The notes beneath the pieces are model-generated. The model saw nothing but the letters and a program-made list of their open reading frames with translations. It had not been told where the DNA came from and did no database searches. Shown in pieces: positions 23,754 through 31,420 of a DNA stretch of 58,104 nucleotides. The stretch covers positions 1 through 58,104 of the forward strand of contig CANPTT010000011.1 of assembly GCA_947577065.1 (NCBI GenBank). Direction: 5' to 3'. Made by a program: the position numbers and the translations under genes. Numbering within the stretch: position 1 is the first letter of the stretch; every line of letters begins with the position of its first letter. The DNA is from an uncultured Pseudoflavonifractor sp. GTDB lineage: Bacteria > Bacillota > Clostridia > Oscillospirales > Oscillospiraceae.

Positions 23754-25499
23754 TCAGGAGATCTCCTGGGCCCTGCACAGCCGGGCGAACTCCCCGTCCT
23801 TCTCCACCAGCTCCCCCCAGGAGCCCAGCTCCACCACCCGGTTGTCGTCGATGACGGCAATGCGGCTGGCGTTCTTCACCGTGGACAGCCGGTGAGCGAT
23901 GATGAGGGTGGTGCGGCCCTTGGCCAGCTCGTCGAAGGCCCCCTGGATTCGCTGCTCGGTCACCGTGTCCAGGGCGGAGGTGGCCTCATCCAGAATGAGC
24001 ACCGGGGGATCCTTTAAAAAGACCCGGGCGATGGAGACCCGCTGCTTCTGCCCCCCGGAGAGCATGACCCCCCGCTCGCCCACGTAAGTCTGGAAGCCAT
24101 CGGGCATGGCCATCACGTCGTCGTAGAGCTCGGCCCGGCGGGCCGCGTCATAGACCTCCTCCGGGGTGGCCCCGGGCCGGCCGTAGGCGATGTTGTCAAA
24201 GATGGTGCCGGCGAAGAGGAACACGTCCTGCTGGACGATGCCGATGTTCCGGCGGAGGGAGCGCTGCTTCACCTCCCGCACGTCCTGGCCGTCCACCAGG
24301 ATGCGGCCCCCCGTCACATCGTAGAACCGGGGGATCAGCTGGCACAAGGTGGACTTGCCGCCCCCGGAGGGGCCCACCACCGCCACCGTCTCCCCCTTGG
24401 GGATGTGGAGGGTCACATGGTCCAGCACCTCGGGGCCGTCCTCGTAGTGGAAGGACACGTCGTCGATGTCAATGTCCCCCCGGACGGTGTCCAGGGTCCG
24501 GGCGTTGGGGGCGTCCTGGATATCGGGCTCCACCCGCATGAGCTCCACGAACCGCTTGAAGCCCGCCATGCCGTTCAAAAACTGCTCCACAAAGGCAGCC
24601 AGCTTCCGCACCGGGGTAAGGAAGGTGGCGATGTAGAGGGTGAAGGTCACCAGGTCCACAAAGTCCAACTCCCCCCTCATGATGAACCAGCCCCCCACCG
24701 CGATGGTCAGGATGTTCATGACGGGCAGGGCGAACTCCAGCCCCGCGTGGTAGGTGGCCATGGCCTTGTAATAGCCCTTTTTGGCTCCCTTGAATGCCTC
24801 GTTGGCGGCCTTAAATTTTTGCTCCTCCTGGTTCTCGTTGGCGAAGGCCTTGGCCGTCCGCATGCCGGAGATAGAGGACTCCAGCTGGCCGTTGATGCCC
24901 GCCATGGTCTGCTTCTGGAGGAGGGACGCCTTCATCATCCGCTTGCGCTGAATGATGGTGAACACCACGAAGATGGGCACCACCGCGAAGACCACCAGGG
25001 CCAGCTTCCACTGGATGGTGAGCATGAGGCAGAAGGCCCCCACCAACGTCACACAGGAGATGAACAGGTCCTCGGGGCCGTGGTGGGCAAGCTCGGTGAT
25101 CTCGAAGAGGTCGCTGGTGGCCCGGCTCATGAGCTGGCCCGTGCGGTTTTTGTCATAAAAGGAGAAGGACAGGGTCTGGATGTGCTCAAAGAGGTCCCGG
25201 CGGATGTCCGCCTCGATCCGCACGCCCATGATGTGGCCCCAGTAGGCCACCACATACTGCATCCCCGCCCGAAGGAGATAGGCCCCCAGCAGGATGGCCA
25301 TGACGGTGAAGAAGGCAGTATACAGGTTTTGGGGCAGCAACTCGTTCAGCGCCCGGCGGGAGGCCCAGGGGAAGGCCAGGTCCACCAGGGAGATCCCCAG
25401 GGCGCAGCACATGTCGATCAGGAACAGCTTCATATGGGGCTTATAGTAGGACAAAAAGATGGCGATGTGCCCCTTGTTTTTCATTTCCTTGGCTGTCAT
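23754..25499 (-). CDS. Half-size ABC exporter (fused membrane and ATPase domains)
   Basis: A 581-residue type IV ABC exporter half that would act as a homodimer in the cytoplasmic membrane, in the MsbA/BmrA/LmrA group. Residues about 1-310 form six membrane helices (starting near HMKLFLIDMCCALGISLVDL). The nucleotide-binding domain has Walker A VGPSGGGKST, Q-loop IGIVQQDVFLFAG, signature [17 protein letters not shown], Walker B PPVLILDEATSALD and H-loop IIAHRLSTV. The ATG at 25499 has GGAGG upstream. Only one half is encoded locally. The substrate (drug or lipid) cannot be told. Confidence 0.9.
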   Translation of the reverse strand: MTAKEMKNKGHIAIFLSYYKPHMKLFLIDMCCALGISLVDLAFPWASRRALNELLPQNLYTAFFTVMAILLGAYLLRAGMQYVVAYWGHIMGVRIEADIRRDLFEHIQTLSFSFYDKNRTGQLMSRATSDLFEITELAHHGPEDLFISCVTLVGAFCLMLTIQWKLALVVFAVVPIFVVFTIIQRKRMMKASLLQKQTMAGINGQLESSISGMRTAKAFANENQEEQKFKAANEAFKGAKKGYYKAMATYHAGLEFALPVMNILTIAVGGWFIMRGELDFVDLVTFTLYIATFLTPVRKLAAFVEQFLNGMAGFKRFVELMRVEPDIQDAPNARTLDTVRGDIDIDDVSFHYEDGPEVLDHVTLHIPKGETVAVVGPSGGGKSTLCQLIPRFYDVTGGRILVDGQDVREVKQRSLRRNIGIVQQDVFLFAGTIFDNIAYGRPGATPEEVYDAARRAELYDDVMAMPDGFQTYVGERGVMLSGGQKQRVSIARVFLKDPPVLILDEATSALDTVTEQRIQGAFDELAKGRTTLIIAHRLSTVKNASRIAVIDDNRVVELGSWGELVEKDGEFARLCRAQEIS

Positions 25500-25531
25500 A
25501 GGCGGCCTCCGTTTCTATTATGGCAGTCCCC

Positions 25532-25561
25532 AGTATATCCCAAAGGGGCCGGGGGTGTCAA
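25532..25561 (-). promoter_or_regulatory. Promoter of the ABC exporter gene
   Basis: Minus-strand TTGACA (25556-25561) and TATACT (25532-25537) lie 18 bp apart, about 30 bases before the start codon. Confidence 0.65.
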
Positions 25562-25573
25562 CGTTATCCGCCA

Positions 25574-25612
25574 TTGTGAAATGGAAAAAGTTGTGGTACA
25601 ATATACCACAAC
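25574..25612 (+). promoter_or_regulatory. thiI promoter with overlapping 23-bp dyad
   Basis: TTGTGA (25574-25579) and TACAAT (25597-25602) are 17 bp apart. The -10 lies inside a perfect inverted repeat, GTTGTGGTA-N5-TACCACAAC (25590-25612). The position, over the -10 and the start point, is that of a repressor operator; a short leader stem-loop is less likely because the dyad starts upstream of +1. Confidence 0.65.
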
Positions 25613-25639
25613 CTTACTTTCAGGGAGAGGAAGCCACCT

Positions 25640-26824
25640 ATGAGAGATATCATCCTTTTAAAGCTGGGCGAACTGGTGCTGAAGGGACTCAACCGCCATA
25701 ACTTTGAAGAGCAGCTCATGTCCAACGCCAGAAGACGGTTGATCCACTGCGGAGGCAAGTTTAAGGTCTACACCAAGCAGTCCATCACCTATGTGGAGCC
25801 CATGGAGGACGCCTGCGACATGGACGCCGCCTTTGAGGCCATGAAGAAGATCTTCGGCGCGGTGGGGGTCTGCCGCTGCCGGGCCTGCGAGAAGGATAAG
25901 GACGCCATGCTGGCGGCAGTCAGGGAATTCCTGGCCCCCCAGCTTTCCGCCGCCCAGACCTTTAAGGTGGAGTGCAAGCGCTCGGACAAGACCTTTCCCC
26001 TCAACTCCATCCAGCTGGCCCAGTATCTGGGCGGGGAGCTGGACGACGCCTATCCCCACCTGACCGCCGATATGCACCACCCCGATCTCACCGTCTACGT
26101 AGAGGTCCGGGACGACGCTGCCTTTATCCACGGGGCGGTGGAGCCGGGGGCCGGGGGCCTGCCCGTAGGCATGGGCGGCCGGGCGGTGAGCCTTCTCTCC
26201 GGGGGCATCGACTCCCCCGTGGCCTCCTGGATGATGGCAAAGCGGGGCCTCTCGCTGGAGATGGTCCACTTCTTCTCCTACCCCTACACCTCGGAGGAGG
26301 CCAAGCAAAAGGTGCTGGAACTGGCCCGGCTCCTCACCCCCTGGACCGGGCGGCTGGTAGTCCACGTGGTCCCCTTCACCGCCATTCAGGAGGAACTGCG
26401 CCGCTCCTGTCCCGAGGAGCTCTTCACCATCCTCATGCGCCGGTTCATGATGCGCATTTCCGCCCGGGTGGCCAAGCGGGTGGGGGCCGAGGCCCTTGTC
26501 ACCGGGGAGAGCCTGGGCCAGGTGGCCAGCCAGACCATGGAGGCCATGCACTGCACCGGCGCCGTCACAGACCTGCCCATTTTCCGCCCGGTGGTGGGCA
26601 TGGACAAGGAGGAGATCGTCCGCATCTCCCGAAAGATCAATACCTTTGAGACCTCCATCCTCCCCTATGAGGACTGCTGCACCGTATTCACCCCCAAGCA
26701 CCCCAAGCTGAAGCCCACCCTCAAGCAATGCGAAGAGGCAGAGGCCGCCCTGGATGTGGAGGCCATGGTCAACGCCGCTGTGGAGGGTATCGAGCGGGTC
26801 AAAATCGGCTGGGGAGGATCATGA
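25640..26824 (+). CDS. thiI: tRNA 4-thiouridine sulfurtransferase ThiI
   Basis: The 394-residue enzyme adenylates U8 of tRNA and inserts sulfur to make 4-thiouridine; in some bacteria it also supplies sulfur for thiamine. A ferredoxin-like and THUMP region occupies residues 1-165, and the PP-loop ATPase follows with the signature LLSGGIDSPVASWMM near 191. ALVTGESLGQVASQT and DCCTVFTPKHPK are ThiI-specific blocks, the latter carrying a conserved Cys pair. The C-terminal rhodanese domain of the E. coli enzyme is absent, as in most Firmicutes, where a cysteine desulfurase partner delivers sulfur. No such desulfurase is adjacent here. Confidence 0.95.
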   Translation: MRDIILLKLGELVLKGLNRHNFEEQLMSNARRRLIHCGGKFKVYTKQSITYVEPMEDACDMDAAFEAMKKIFGAVGVCRCRACEKDKDAMLAAVREFLAPQLSAAQTFKVECKRSDKTFPLNSIQLAQYLGGELDDAYPHLTADMHHPDLTVYVEVRDDAAFIHGAVEPGAGGLPVGMGGRAVSLLSGGIDSPVASWMMAKRGLSLEMVHFFSYPYTSEEAKQKVLELARLLTPWTGRLVVHVVPFTAIQEELRRSCPEELFTILMRRFMMRISARVAKRVGAEALVTGESLGQVASQTMEAMHCTGAVTDLPIFRPVVGMDKEEIVRISRKINTFETSILPYEDCCTVFTPKHPKLKPTLKQCEEAEAALDVEAMVNAAVEGIERVKIGWGGS

Positions 26825-26842
26825 TCTCACATAGGAACAGAG

Positions 26843-26879
26843 AGGGACCATCTTCCGCGGAAGATGGTCCCTTCTTTTT
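26843..26879 (+). terminator. thiI terminator
   Basis: A perfect 15-bp stem (26843-26857 with 26858-26872, left arm AGGGACCATCTTCCG; loop taken from its centre) is followed by TCTTTTT. Confidence 0.88.
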
Positions 26880-26975
26880 GCCCAAAGGGCTGCGCCACGG
26901 CATATATTGGGAACTTTAGAAAGTCTATTTATCCGAAAACAAGCAAATACTGGCGATTTTGGATATAATATTGCT

Positions 26976-27004
26976 TTGATTTTTCCGCCGGAGCCATGTA
27001 TACT
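26976..27004 (+). promoter_or_regulatory. Promoter of the SLH protein gene
   Basis: TTGATT (26976-26981) and TATACT (26999-27004) are 17 bp apart, with the start codon about 50 bases downstream. An unrelated TATAAT lies at 26964 but has no matching -35. Confidence 0.6.
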
Positions 27005-27054
27005 GGGCCCTGTTCAAAAGGGCCGCGGATGCCCTTCCCACGAAAGGAGTCCTT

Positions 27055-28830
27055 ATGATGAAAAAAAACAAGTTTATGCCCTTATTTCTGAGCACGGCGA
27101 TGCTCCTTTCTCTGGTGAGCCTTCCCGTTGCCGCCACAGGCAGCGAGCCTGTGGATTTCGGCGATATGAAGGACCATTGGAGCGCCGAGGCCGTAGACCG
27201 CTGGTCCGGCTCCGGGATCTTTCAGGGAGATGAAAACGGCAATTTTCTTCCGGACAAGGAAATGACCCGGGCTGAGTTTGCCCAGATGCTGGACAACCTG
27301 ATGGGATACCCTGTCAAGGCCGAAAACAAGTACGCCGACGTCCCCGCCGACGCCTGGTACGCAGACGCGGTGCTGAAGCTGACCGCCGCCGGGGTCATGG
27401 AGGGCGACGGCTCCAACGCCATGCCCAACGCCCCCATCAGCCGGGAGCAGGCCGCCGTGCTGCTGTGCCGGGCCCTGAGCCTGAAGCCCAGCGCCGAGGC
27501 AAAGATCCTTTTTGACGACGCCTACCAGGTCTCCGGCTGGGCAAGGGACGCCGTCGCCGCCCTGGCCGAGCGGGATATGATCGCGGGAGTCGGGGAAAAC
27601 AGCTTTGCACCCGCCCGGAACATCAACCGGGCCAGCGCGGCCCAGATGGTGAACAATATGGTCTCCTCCTATGTGACCGAGGACGGTGCCTCCGTGACCG
27701 GAGAGCAGAAGGGGATCGTTATCGCCGCCGCCAAGGATGTGACGGTGAACGGCGCCGTCCTGGCCGAGCCCCTGGTCCTGGCCCCCAAGGCCGCCGGCGC
27801 CGCTCTGACCCTGGCCGGCGAGAGCAAGGTCTCCCTGGTGGTCTTGGCCGCCGAGGGCGGCAAGGTGACGGTGGAGAAGGAGGCCTCCGCCGAGCAGATC
27901 GCCGTGGAAGCCCCCAAGGCCGAACTGACCGTGGCCGGAACGGTACAGACCGTCACCGTGGCCCCCTCCGCCTCTGAGGCGATCCTCACAGTGGAGAAGG
28001 GCGGCGGTATCGCCAACGCGGAGACCTCCGCCGACAAGGTGGCCGTGAAGGGCCCCGGAGAGATCGCCAGCCTTGCCGTCGTCAAGGGCGAGGAGGTCAC
28101 CGTCAGCGAGGAGACCGTTCTGGGCAAGGTGGTGAACCGGTCCAGCCATTCCGTCCTCATTGGCGGGAAGGAGTTGAAGCCCGGCGCTTCCATAGGGGAT
28201 GACAGCTCCTCCGACGGCGACAGTGACGGGTCCTCCTCCCCCGACGCCGTCTCGGTGACCTATGTGATTGGAAAGGACACCACGCTCCACACCATCGCCA
28301 AGGGCGGCAGCGTGAGCGTTCCTTCCGTTCCCTCGGATGAGGCGTATTTCTACACCGGCAGGTGGACCTACACCCTGGGCGGCGACGTCACCGTCTATGA
28401 GGCCCTGTCCGGCGACACCATTGAGAACGTGACCGCCGGTCTTACCCTTACCGCCCAGGCCTATGAGGTAAAGTCCGCCGCCCCGGAGAAGCTTACCTAT
28501 GTCTGTGAAAACGACTCCCTTCTCATTACACCGGAGGGGAAGGACAAGCTTATCATGAACACCTATGAGGTGAGCGACAACGCCGGGACCGTGGAGATCG
28601 GGATGGAGTACGCCGCCCCTGAAAACGCCGTGGGACTGGCTGTTGCCGACACACTGGAGGCTCTGCGCTCCGCCGAGCCCGCGGCTCCCGGCTCCACCAC
28701 CGTCACCGTACCCTTCGGCCAGGAGGGGACCGTGGTGAAATATCTGCTGTGGACGGACGCGCAGGGGGAGATCCTGGCCGTGGAGAAGATCGCGGTACAC
28801 CTTGCCGTCGATCCTGCGAAGCCCGAGTGA
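27055..28830 (+). CDS. S-layer homology (SLH) domain surface protein
   Basis: A 591-residue exported protein anchored to secondary cell wall polymer through SLH domains. After a signal peptide (about 1-27) come three SLH repeats: DFGDMKDHWSAEAVDRW at 34, ADVPADAWYADAVLKL at 97 and a more divergent FDDAYQVSGWARDAVAAL at 152; each ends in an R-A-E/S motif such as MTRAEFAQML. Residues 205-385 form a low-complexity beta-rich stretch of Val/Ala/Lys strands, VTVxxxxxxxxVxVxA in style, as in beta-helix or pectin-lyase-like surface proteins. A Ser/Asp linker (DDSSSDGDSDGSSS) leads to a C-terminal beta domain. The ATG at 27055 has AAAGGAG. The adhesin or enzymatic role is unknown. Confidence 0.9.
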   Translation: MMKKNKFMPLFLSTAMLLSLVSLPVAATGSEPVDFGDMKDHWSAEAVDRWSGSGIFQGDENGNFLPDKEMTRAEFAQMLDNLMGYPVKAENKYADVPADAWYADAVLKLTAAGVMEGDGSNAMPNAPISREQAAVLLCRALSLKPSAEAKILFDDAYQVSGWARDAVAALAERDMIAGVGENSFAPARNINRASAAQMVNNMVSSYVTEDGASVTGEQKGIVIAAAKDVTVNGAVLAEPLVLAPKAAGAALTLAGESKVSLVVLAAEGGKVTVEKEASAEQIAVEAPKAELTVAGTVQTVTVAPSASEAILTVEKGGGIANAETSADKVAVKGPGEIASLAVVKGEEVTVSEETVLGKVVNRSSHSVLIGGKELKPGASIGDDSSSDGDSDGSSSPDAVSVTYVIGKDTTLHTIAKGGSVSVPSVPSDEAYFYTGRWTYTLGGDVTVYEALSGDTIENVTAGLTLTAQAYEVKSAAPEKLTYVCENDSLLITPEGKDKLIMNTYEVSDNAGTVEIGMEYAAPENAVGLAVADTLEALRSAEPAAPGSTTVTVPFGQEGTVVKYLLWTDAQGEILAVEKIAVHLAVDPAKPE

Positions 28831-28855
28831 GGATCAGACTGCCGCAAGAAAAAGA

Positions 28856-28891
28856 GCGCCGGACCCATACAAGCGGGTCCGGCGCTTTTTT
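28856..28891 (+). terminator. Terminator of the SLH protein gene
   Basis: The 11-bp stem GCGCCGGACCC (28856-28866) pairs with 28875-28885 around an 8-base loop and is followed by TTTTTT. Confidence 0.88.
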
Positions 28892-29054
28892 GGGCGGAGA
28901 TAGGGGAAAATCAAAACGTCCCCTTGCCCCCATAGGCGGCAGGAAAACCGATCACGCTCCCGCCGGGCGTTTTTGCGGAGGCCCCCCTTTTCGTTTTTGG
29001 GAACTTGTGATATACTGTGTTCTATTATTCCGTCCTTTTTAAGGGGGGCTTTTT

Positions 29055-30314
29055 ATGGTCCATACAGCCGAACTGATCGCCGTGGGCACCGAGCTGCTGC
29101 TGGGCAACATCGCCAATACCGACGCCCAGATCCTCTCCAAGGAGCTGTCCGCCCTGGGCATCAATGTGTTTCACCACTCCGTGGTGGGGGATAACCCCCA
29201 GCGGCTCCGGGAGGTGGTGGAGACCGCCCGCGGCAGGGCCGACCTCATCATCACCACGGGGGGGCTTGGCCCCACCTGCGACGACCTGACCAAAAATGTG
29301 CTGGCTGAGTGCTTTGGGAAAAAGCTGGTCTTCAACCGGGAGGCCGCCCTGCGCATGGAGGCTTATTTTAAAAAGCTCCACCCGGACAGCGGCAAAATGA
29401 CCGAGAACAACTACCAGCAGGCCTATCTTCCCGAGGGCTGCGTCCCCTTCCAGAACGACTGGGGCACCGCCCCGGGCTGCGGCTTTGAGGTGAACGGAGT
29501 GCGGGTGGTCATGCTCCCCGGCCCCCCCAGTGAGTGCGCGCCTATGTTTCGGGAGCGGGCCGTTCCCTTTCTTCAGGACTGGACCGACGGGGTCATCGCC
29601 AGCCGGACCCTGCGTATTTTCGGCATGGGAGAGTCTGCGGTGGAGGCCCAGCTTCGCGAGCATATGAACGCCATGAAAAACCCCACCCTGGCCCCCTACG
29701 CCAAGGAGGGGGAGGTGGAGCTGCGCCTCACTGCCAAGGCCGACAGCGAAGAGGCCGCCCAGGCCCTTATGGCCCCGGCAGAGGCCGCCCTGCGCAGGCG
29801 CTTCGGCCAGCTCATCTACGGGGTGGACGTCCCCTCTCTGGAATCGGTCTGCCTGGAGCTTTTAAAGGAGAGATCCCTCACCGTCTCGGTGGCGGAGAGC
29901 TGCACCGGGGGGCTTTTGGCCCAGCGGCTGACCGACCTGCCCGGCGCGTCGGCAGCCTTTAAGGGGGGCGTGGTCAGCTATTGGAGCCAGGTAAAGCACG
30001 ATGTGCTGAACGTGCCAAACGACCTGCTGTTCCAATACGGGGCAGTCTCCGAGCCGGTGGCCCGGGCCATGGCCGAGGGAGTGCGGACCCTCACCGGCTC
30101 CGACCTGGCTCTGGCGGTCACGGGGGTGGCCGGGCCGGACCCGGATGACCGGGGAAACCCGGTGGGGCTGGTCTATGTGTCCATCGCAGGCCAGGGAGAG
30201 ACCTTCGTACGGGTCATCCATGCCGCCGGGCCCAGGGCCCGGATCCGTCACCTCGCGGCCAACCATGCTCTGGACCTTCTTCGCCGGCGGCTGAGCGGGC
30301 TGGAAATGGGGTAA
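29055..30314 (+). CDS. cinA: CinA: competence/damage-inducible protein, NMN amidohydrolase
   Basis: The 419-residue protein has two domains. Residues 1-170 are the MoaB-like pyrophosphatase part (IAVGTELLLGNIANTDAQ, ITTGGLGPTCDDLTK, MLPGPPSECAPMF). Residues about 265-419 are the amidohydrolase that deamidates nicotinamide mononucleotide in the NAD salvage cycle (SVAESCTGGLLAQRLTDLPG, TGVAGPDPDDRGNPVGLVYV). Both halves are full length. An extended -10 (TGATATACT ending at 29016) lies just upstream. In naturally competent Firmicutes cinA is often beside recA, which is not seen here; comM lies 24 kb away. Confidence 0.94.
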   Translation: MVHTAELIAVGTELLLGNIANTDAQILSKELSALGINVFHHSVVGDNPQRLREVVETARGRADLIITTGGLGPTCDDLTKNVLAECFGKKLVFNREAALRMEAYFKKLHPDSGKMTENNYQQAYLPEGCVPFQNDWGTAPGCGFEVNGVRVVMLPGPPSECAPMFRERAVPFLQDWTDGVIASRTLRIFGMGESAVEAQLREHMNAMKNPTLAPYAKEGEVELRLTAKADSEEAAQALMAPAEAALRRRFGQLIYGVDVPSLESVCLELLKERSLTVSVAESCTGGLLAQRLTDLPGASAAFKGGVVSYWSQVKHDVLNVPNDLLFQYGAVSEPVARAMAEGVRTLTGSDLALAVTGVAGPDPDDRGNPVGLVYVSIAGQGETFVRVIHAAGPRARIRHLAANHALDLLRRRLSGLEMG

Positions 30315-30472
30315 ACTACCCTATCCGCCCCCGCCGTTTTGCCCTCCCCGCCGACATTTCCGCGCCCTTTTGAGAAACGGGTCGTTTCAGAACTGCCCGG
30401 CGATCCGTCGTGGGATAAACAGACCTTTTCCCCGCGGCCTAAACGGCCGGCGGCAGCGGCGCCGATCTAAAA

Positions 30473-30522
30473 AGGGAGAAATTTCCCTTTATCTTGACAT
30501 TTCTCAGAAAATCGGTTATTCT
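30473..30522 (+). promoter_or_regulatory. Short hairpin and promoter before the BlaI-like gene
   Basis: TTGACA (30494-30499) and TATTCT (30517-30522) are 17 bp apart. Directly before it AAAGGGA and TCCCTTT (30473-30492) form a small stem that may end cinA transcripts. The remaining part of the 250-bp gap (30315-30470) is GC-rich and holds nothing I recognise. Confidence 0.55.
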
Positions 30523-30566
30523 TAGTATGTTAAGCTGCCAAAAAACCAGGAATTGAGGGGTCGCAT

Positions 30567-30902
30567 ATGTCTGATTACGCCAGCCGTCGTATTTCCGAGG
30601 CAGAGCTCTCCGTGATGGAGGCCCTCTGGGACACAGGCGCGGCTATGACCGCCAAGGATCTGCAAATCATGTTGAAGGAGCGCCGGGACTGGGAGCGCAC
30701 CACCGTCCGTTCCCTGCTGACCCGGCTTCAGGAAAAGGGCTCCGTCCTGGTATCCAAGGACGCCGATGTGGCTACCTACGCCCCCGCCTTTACCAAGGAG
30801 GAGTATGGCTGGGACCTGGCCGAGGTACTGGTCCACCGCCTCTACGATGGGAATGCTGCCACCCTGGTCGCCACTCTGAAGGCCCACGGTCTGCTGGCCT
30901 GA
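30567..30902 (+). CDS. BlaI/MecI/CopY family repressor, without partner
   Basis: A 111-residue winged-helix repressor: ISEAELSVMEALWDTGAAMT is the family signature, followed by ERTTVRSLLTRLQEKGSVLV (recognition helix and wing) and a short dimerisation end. BlaI and MecI normally repress a beta-lactamase or PBP2a gene and are cleaved after signalling by the membrane sensor BlaR1; CopY responds to copper. No BlaR1, beta-lactamase or copper ATPase lies next to it, and CopY-type Cys motifs are missing. Its targets are therefore unknown. It is monocistronic between its own promoter and a strong terminator. Confidence 0.85.
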   Translation: MSDYASRRISEAELSVMEALWDTGAAMTAKDLQIMLKERRDWERTTVRSLLTRLQEKGSVLVSKDADVATYAPAFTKEEYGWDLAEVLVHRLYDGNAATLVATLKAHGLLA

Positions 30903-30916
30903 TCCATTGAAAGCCT

Positions 30917-30964
30917 ATAACGGAACGTATTTTTGAAATCAAAAATACGTTCCGTTATTCTTTT
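30917..30964 (+). terminator. Terminator of the BlaI-like gene
   Basis: A perfect 20-bp stem (30917-30936 with 30939-30958) is followed by TCTTTTT. Confidence 0.85.
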
Positions 30965-30978
30965 TGTGCATAAAAACG

Positions 30979-31007
30979 TTGATTTTCCCCAGCTTAACGT
31001 GTATAAT
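30979..31007 (+). promoter_or_regulatory. Promoter of typA
   Basis: TTGATT (30979-30984) and TATAAT (31002-31007) are separated by 17 bp. This places the transcript start about 360 bases before the typA ATG, so both copies of the duplicated leader are transcribed. Confidence 0.7.
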
Positions 31008-31080
31008 ACCATTTCGTATGAGATTTTTTGCGAAAGGATACGCTTTACGCAGACCCTCTTTTGATTTTAAATGCCGGCGC

Positions 31081-31181
31081 CGCCGCCCCATCACAGATGG
31101 GGCCCCGTGGTCTTGCCGTGAAGGAGATTTGAATTTTATGCAGAATGATAAACTTCGTAACGTTGCCATCATTGCCCACGT
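31081..31181 (+). repeat. typA leader direct repeat, upstream copy (101 bp)
   Basis: Bases 31081-31181 are identical to 31320-31420, offset 239 bp. The unit contains a hairpin (GCCCCATC-ACA-GATGGGGC, 31085-31103), the ribosome site GAAGGAG and the first 14 to 15 codons of typA. Weaker similarity extends about 50 bp further upstream in both copies around CTTTTTGATTTTAA-like sequence, so the original duplication was longer. Confidence 0.95.
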
Positions 31182-31203
31182 CGTCGGGGCAAAGTCCGTT
31201 TAG
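31138..31203 (+). pseudogene. Truncated typA start: 21-codon leader frame
   Basis: The upstream repeat copy carries the typA start codon and ribosome site. It reads MQNDKLRNVAIIAHV as in typA, then leaves the repeat and ends VGAKSV-stop at 31203. It may be inert debris from a tandem duplication, or it may be translated as a leader peptide ahead of typA; the intact ribosome site favours translation. Confidence 0.7.
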
Positions 31204-31319
31204 TTCCGCTTCCGCCTGCGGCGAAGGCTTCACACACTTCCTTGCCCCTCCTCCCCCCACAAAAGCTGAGGACCGCTTTTGCGGGGACCCCCTTTTTGAT
31301 TTTAATAAACGGCGCTGCG

Positions 31320-31420
31320 CGCCGCCCCATCACAGATGGGGCCCCGTGGTCTTGCCGTGAAGGAGATTTGAATTTTATGCAGAATGATAAACTTCGTAAC
31401 GTTGCCATCATTGCCCACGT
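31320..31420 (+). repeat. typA leader direct repeat, functional copy (101 bp)
   Basis: The downstream copy of the 101-bp repeat, spanning the hairpin GCCCCATC-ACA-GATGGGGC (31324-31342), the ribosome site and the true typA start at 31377. Confidence 0.95.

Noticed and set aside
23326-24017. Frames on both strands containing VGAIHESP
   Set aside because: These residues come from translating the 28-bp palindrome at 23715 and are a known type of false gene call; they overlap the HTH and ABC genes.
26938-26970. TATAAT at 26964 as the SLH gene promoter
   Set aside because: No -35 at 16-19 bp; the TTGATT-N17-TATACT just downstream is better and closer to the start codon.
31242-31376. Upstream extension of typA (45 extra residues)
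   Set aside because: TypA proteins begin at MxNDKLRNVAIIAHVDHGK, and the ATG at 31377 has a good ribosome site; the extension is duplicated leader sequence.
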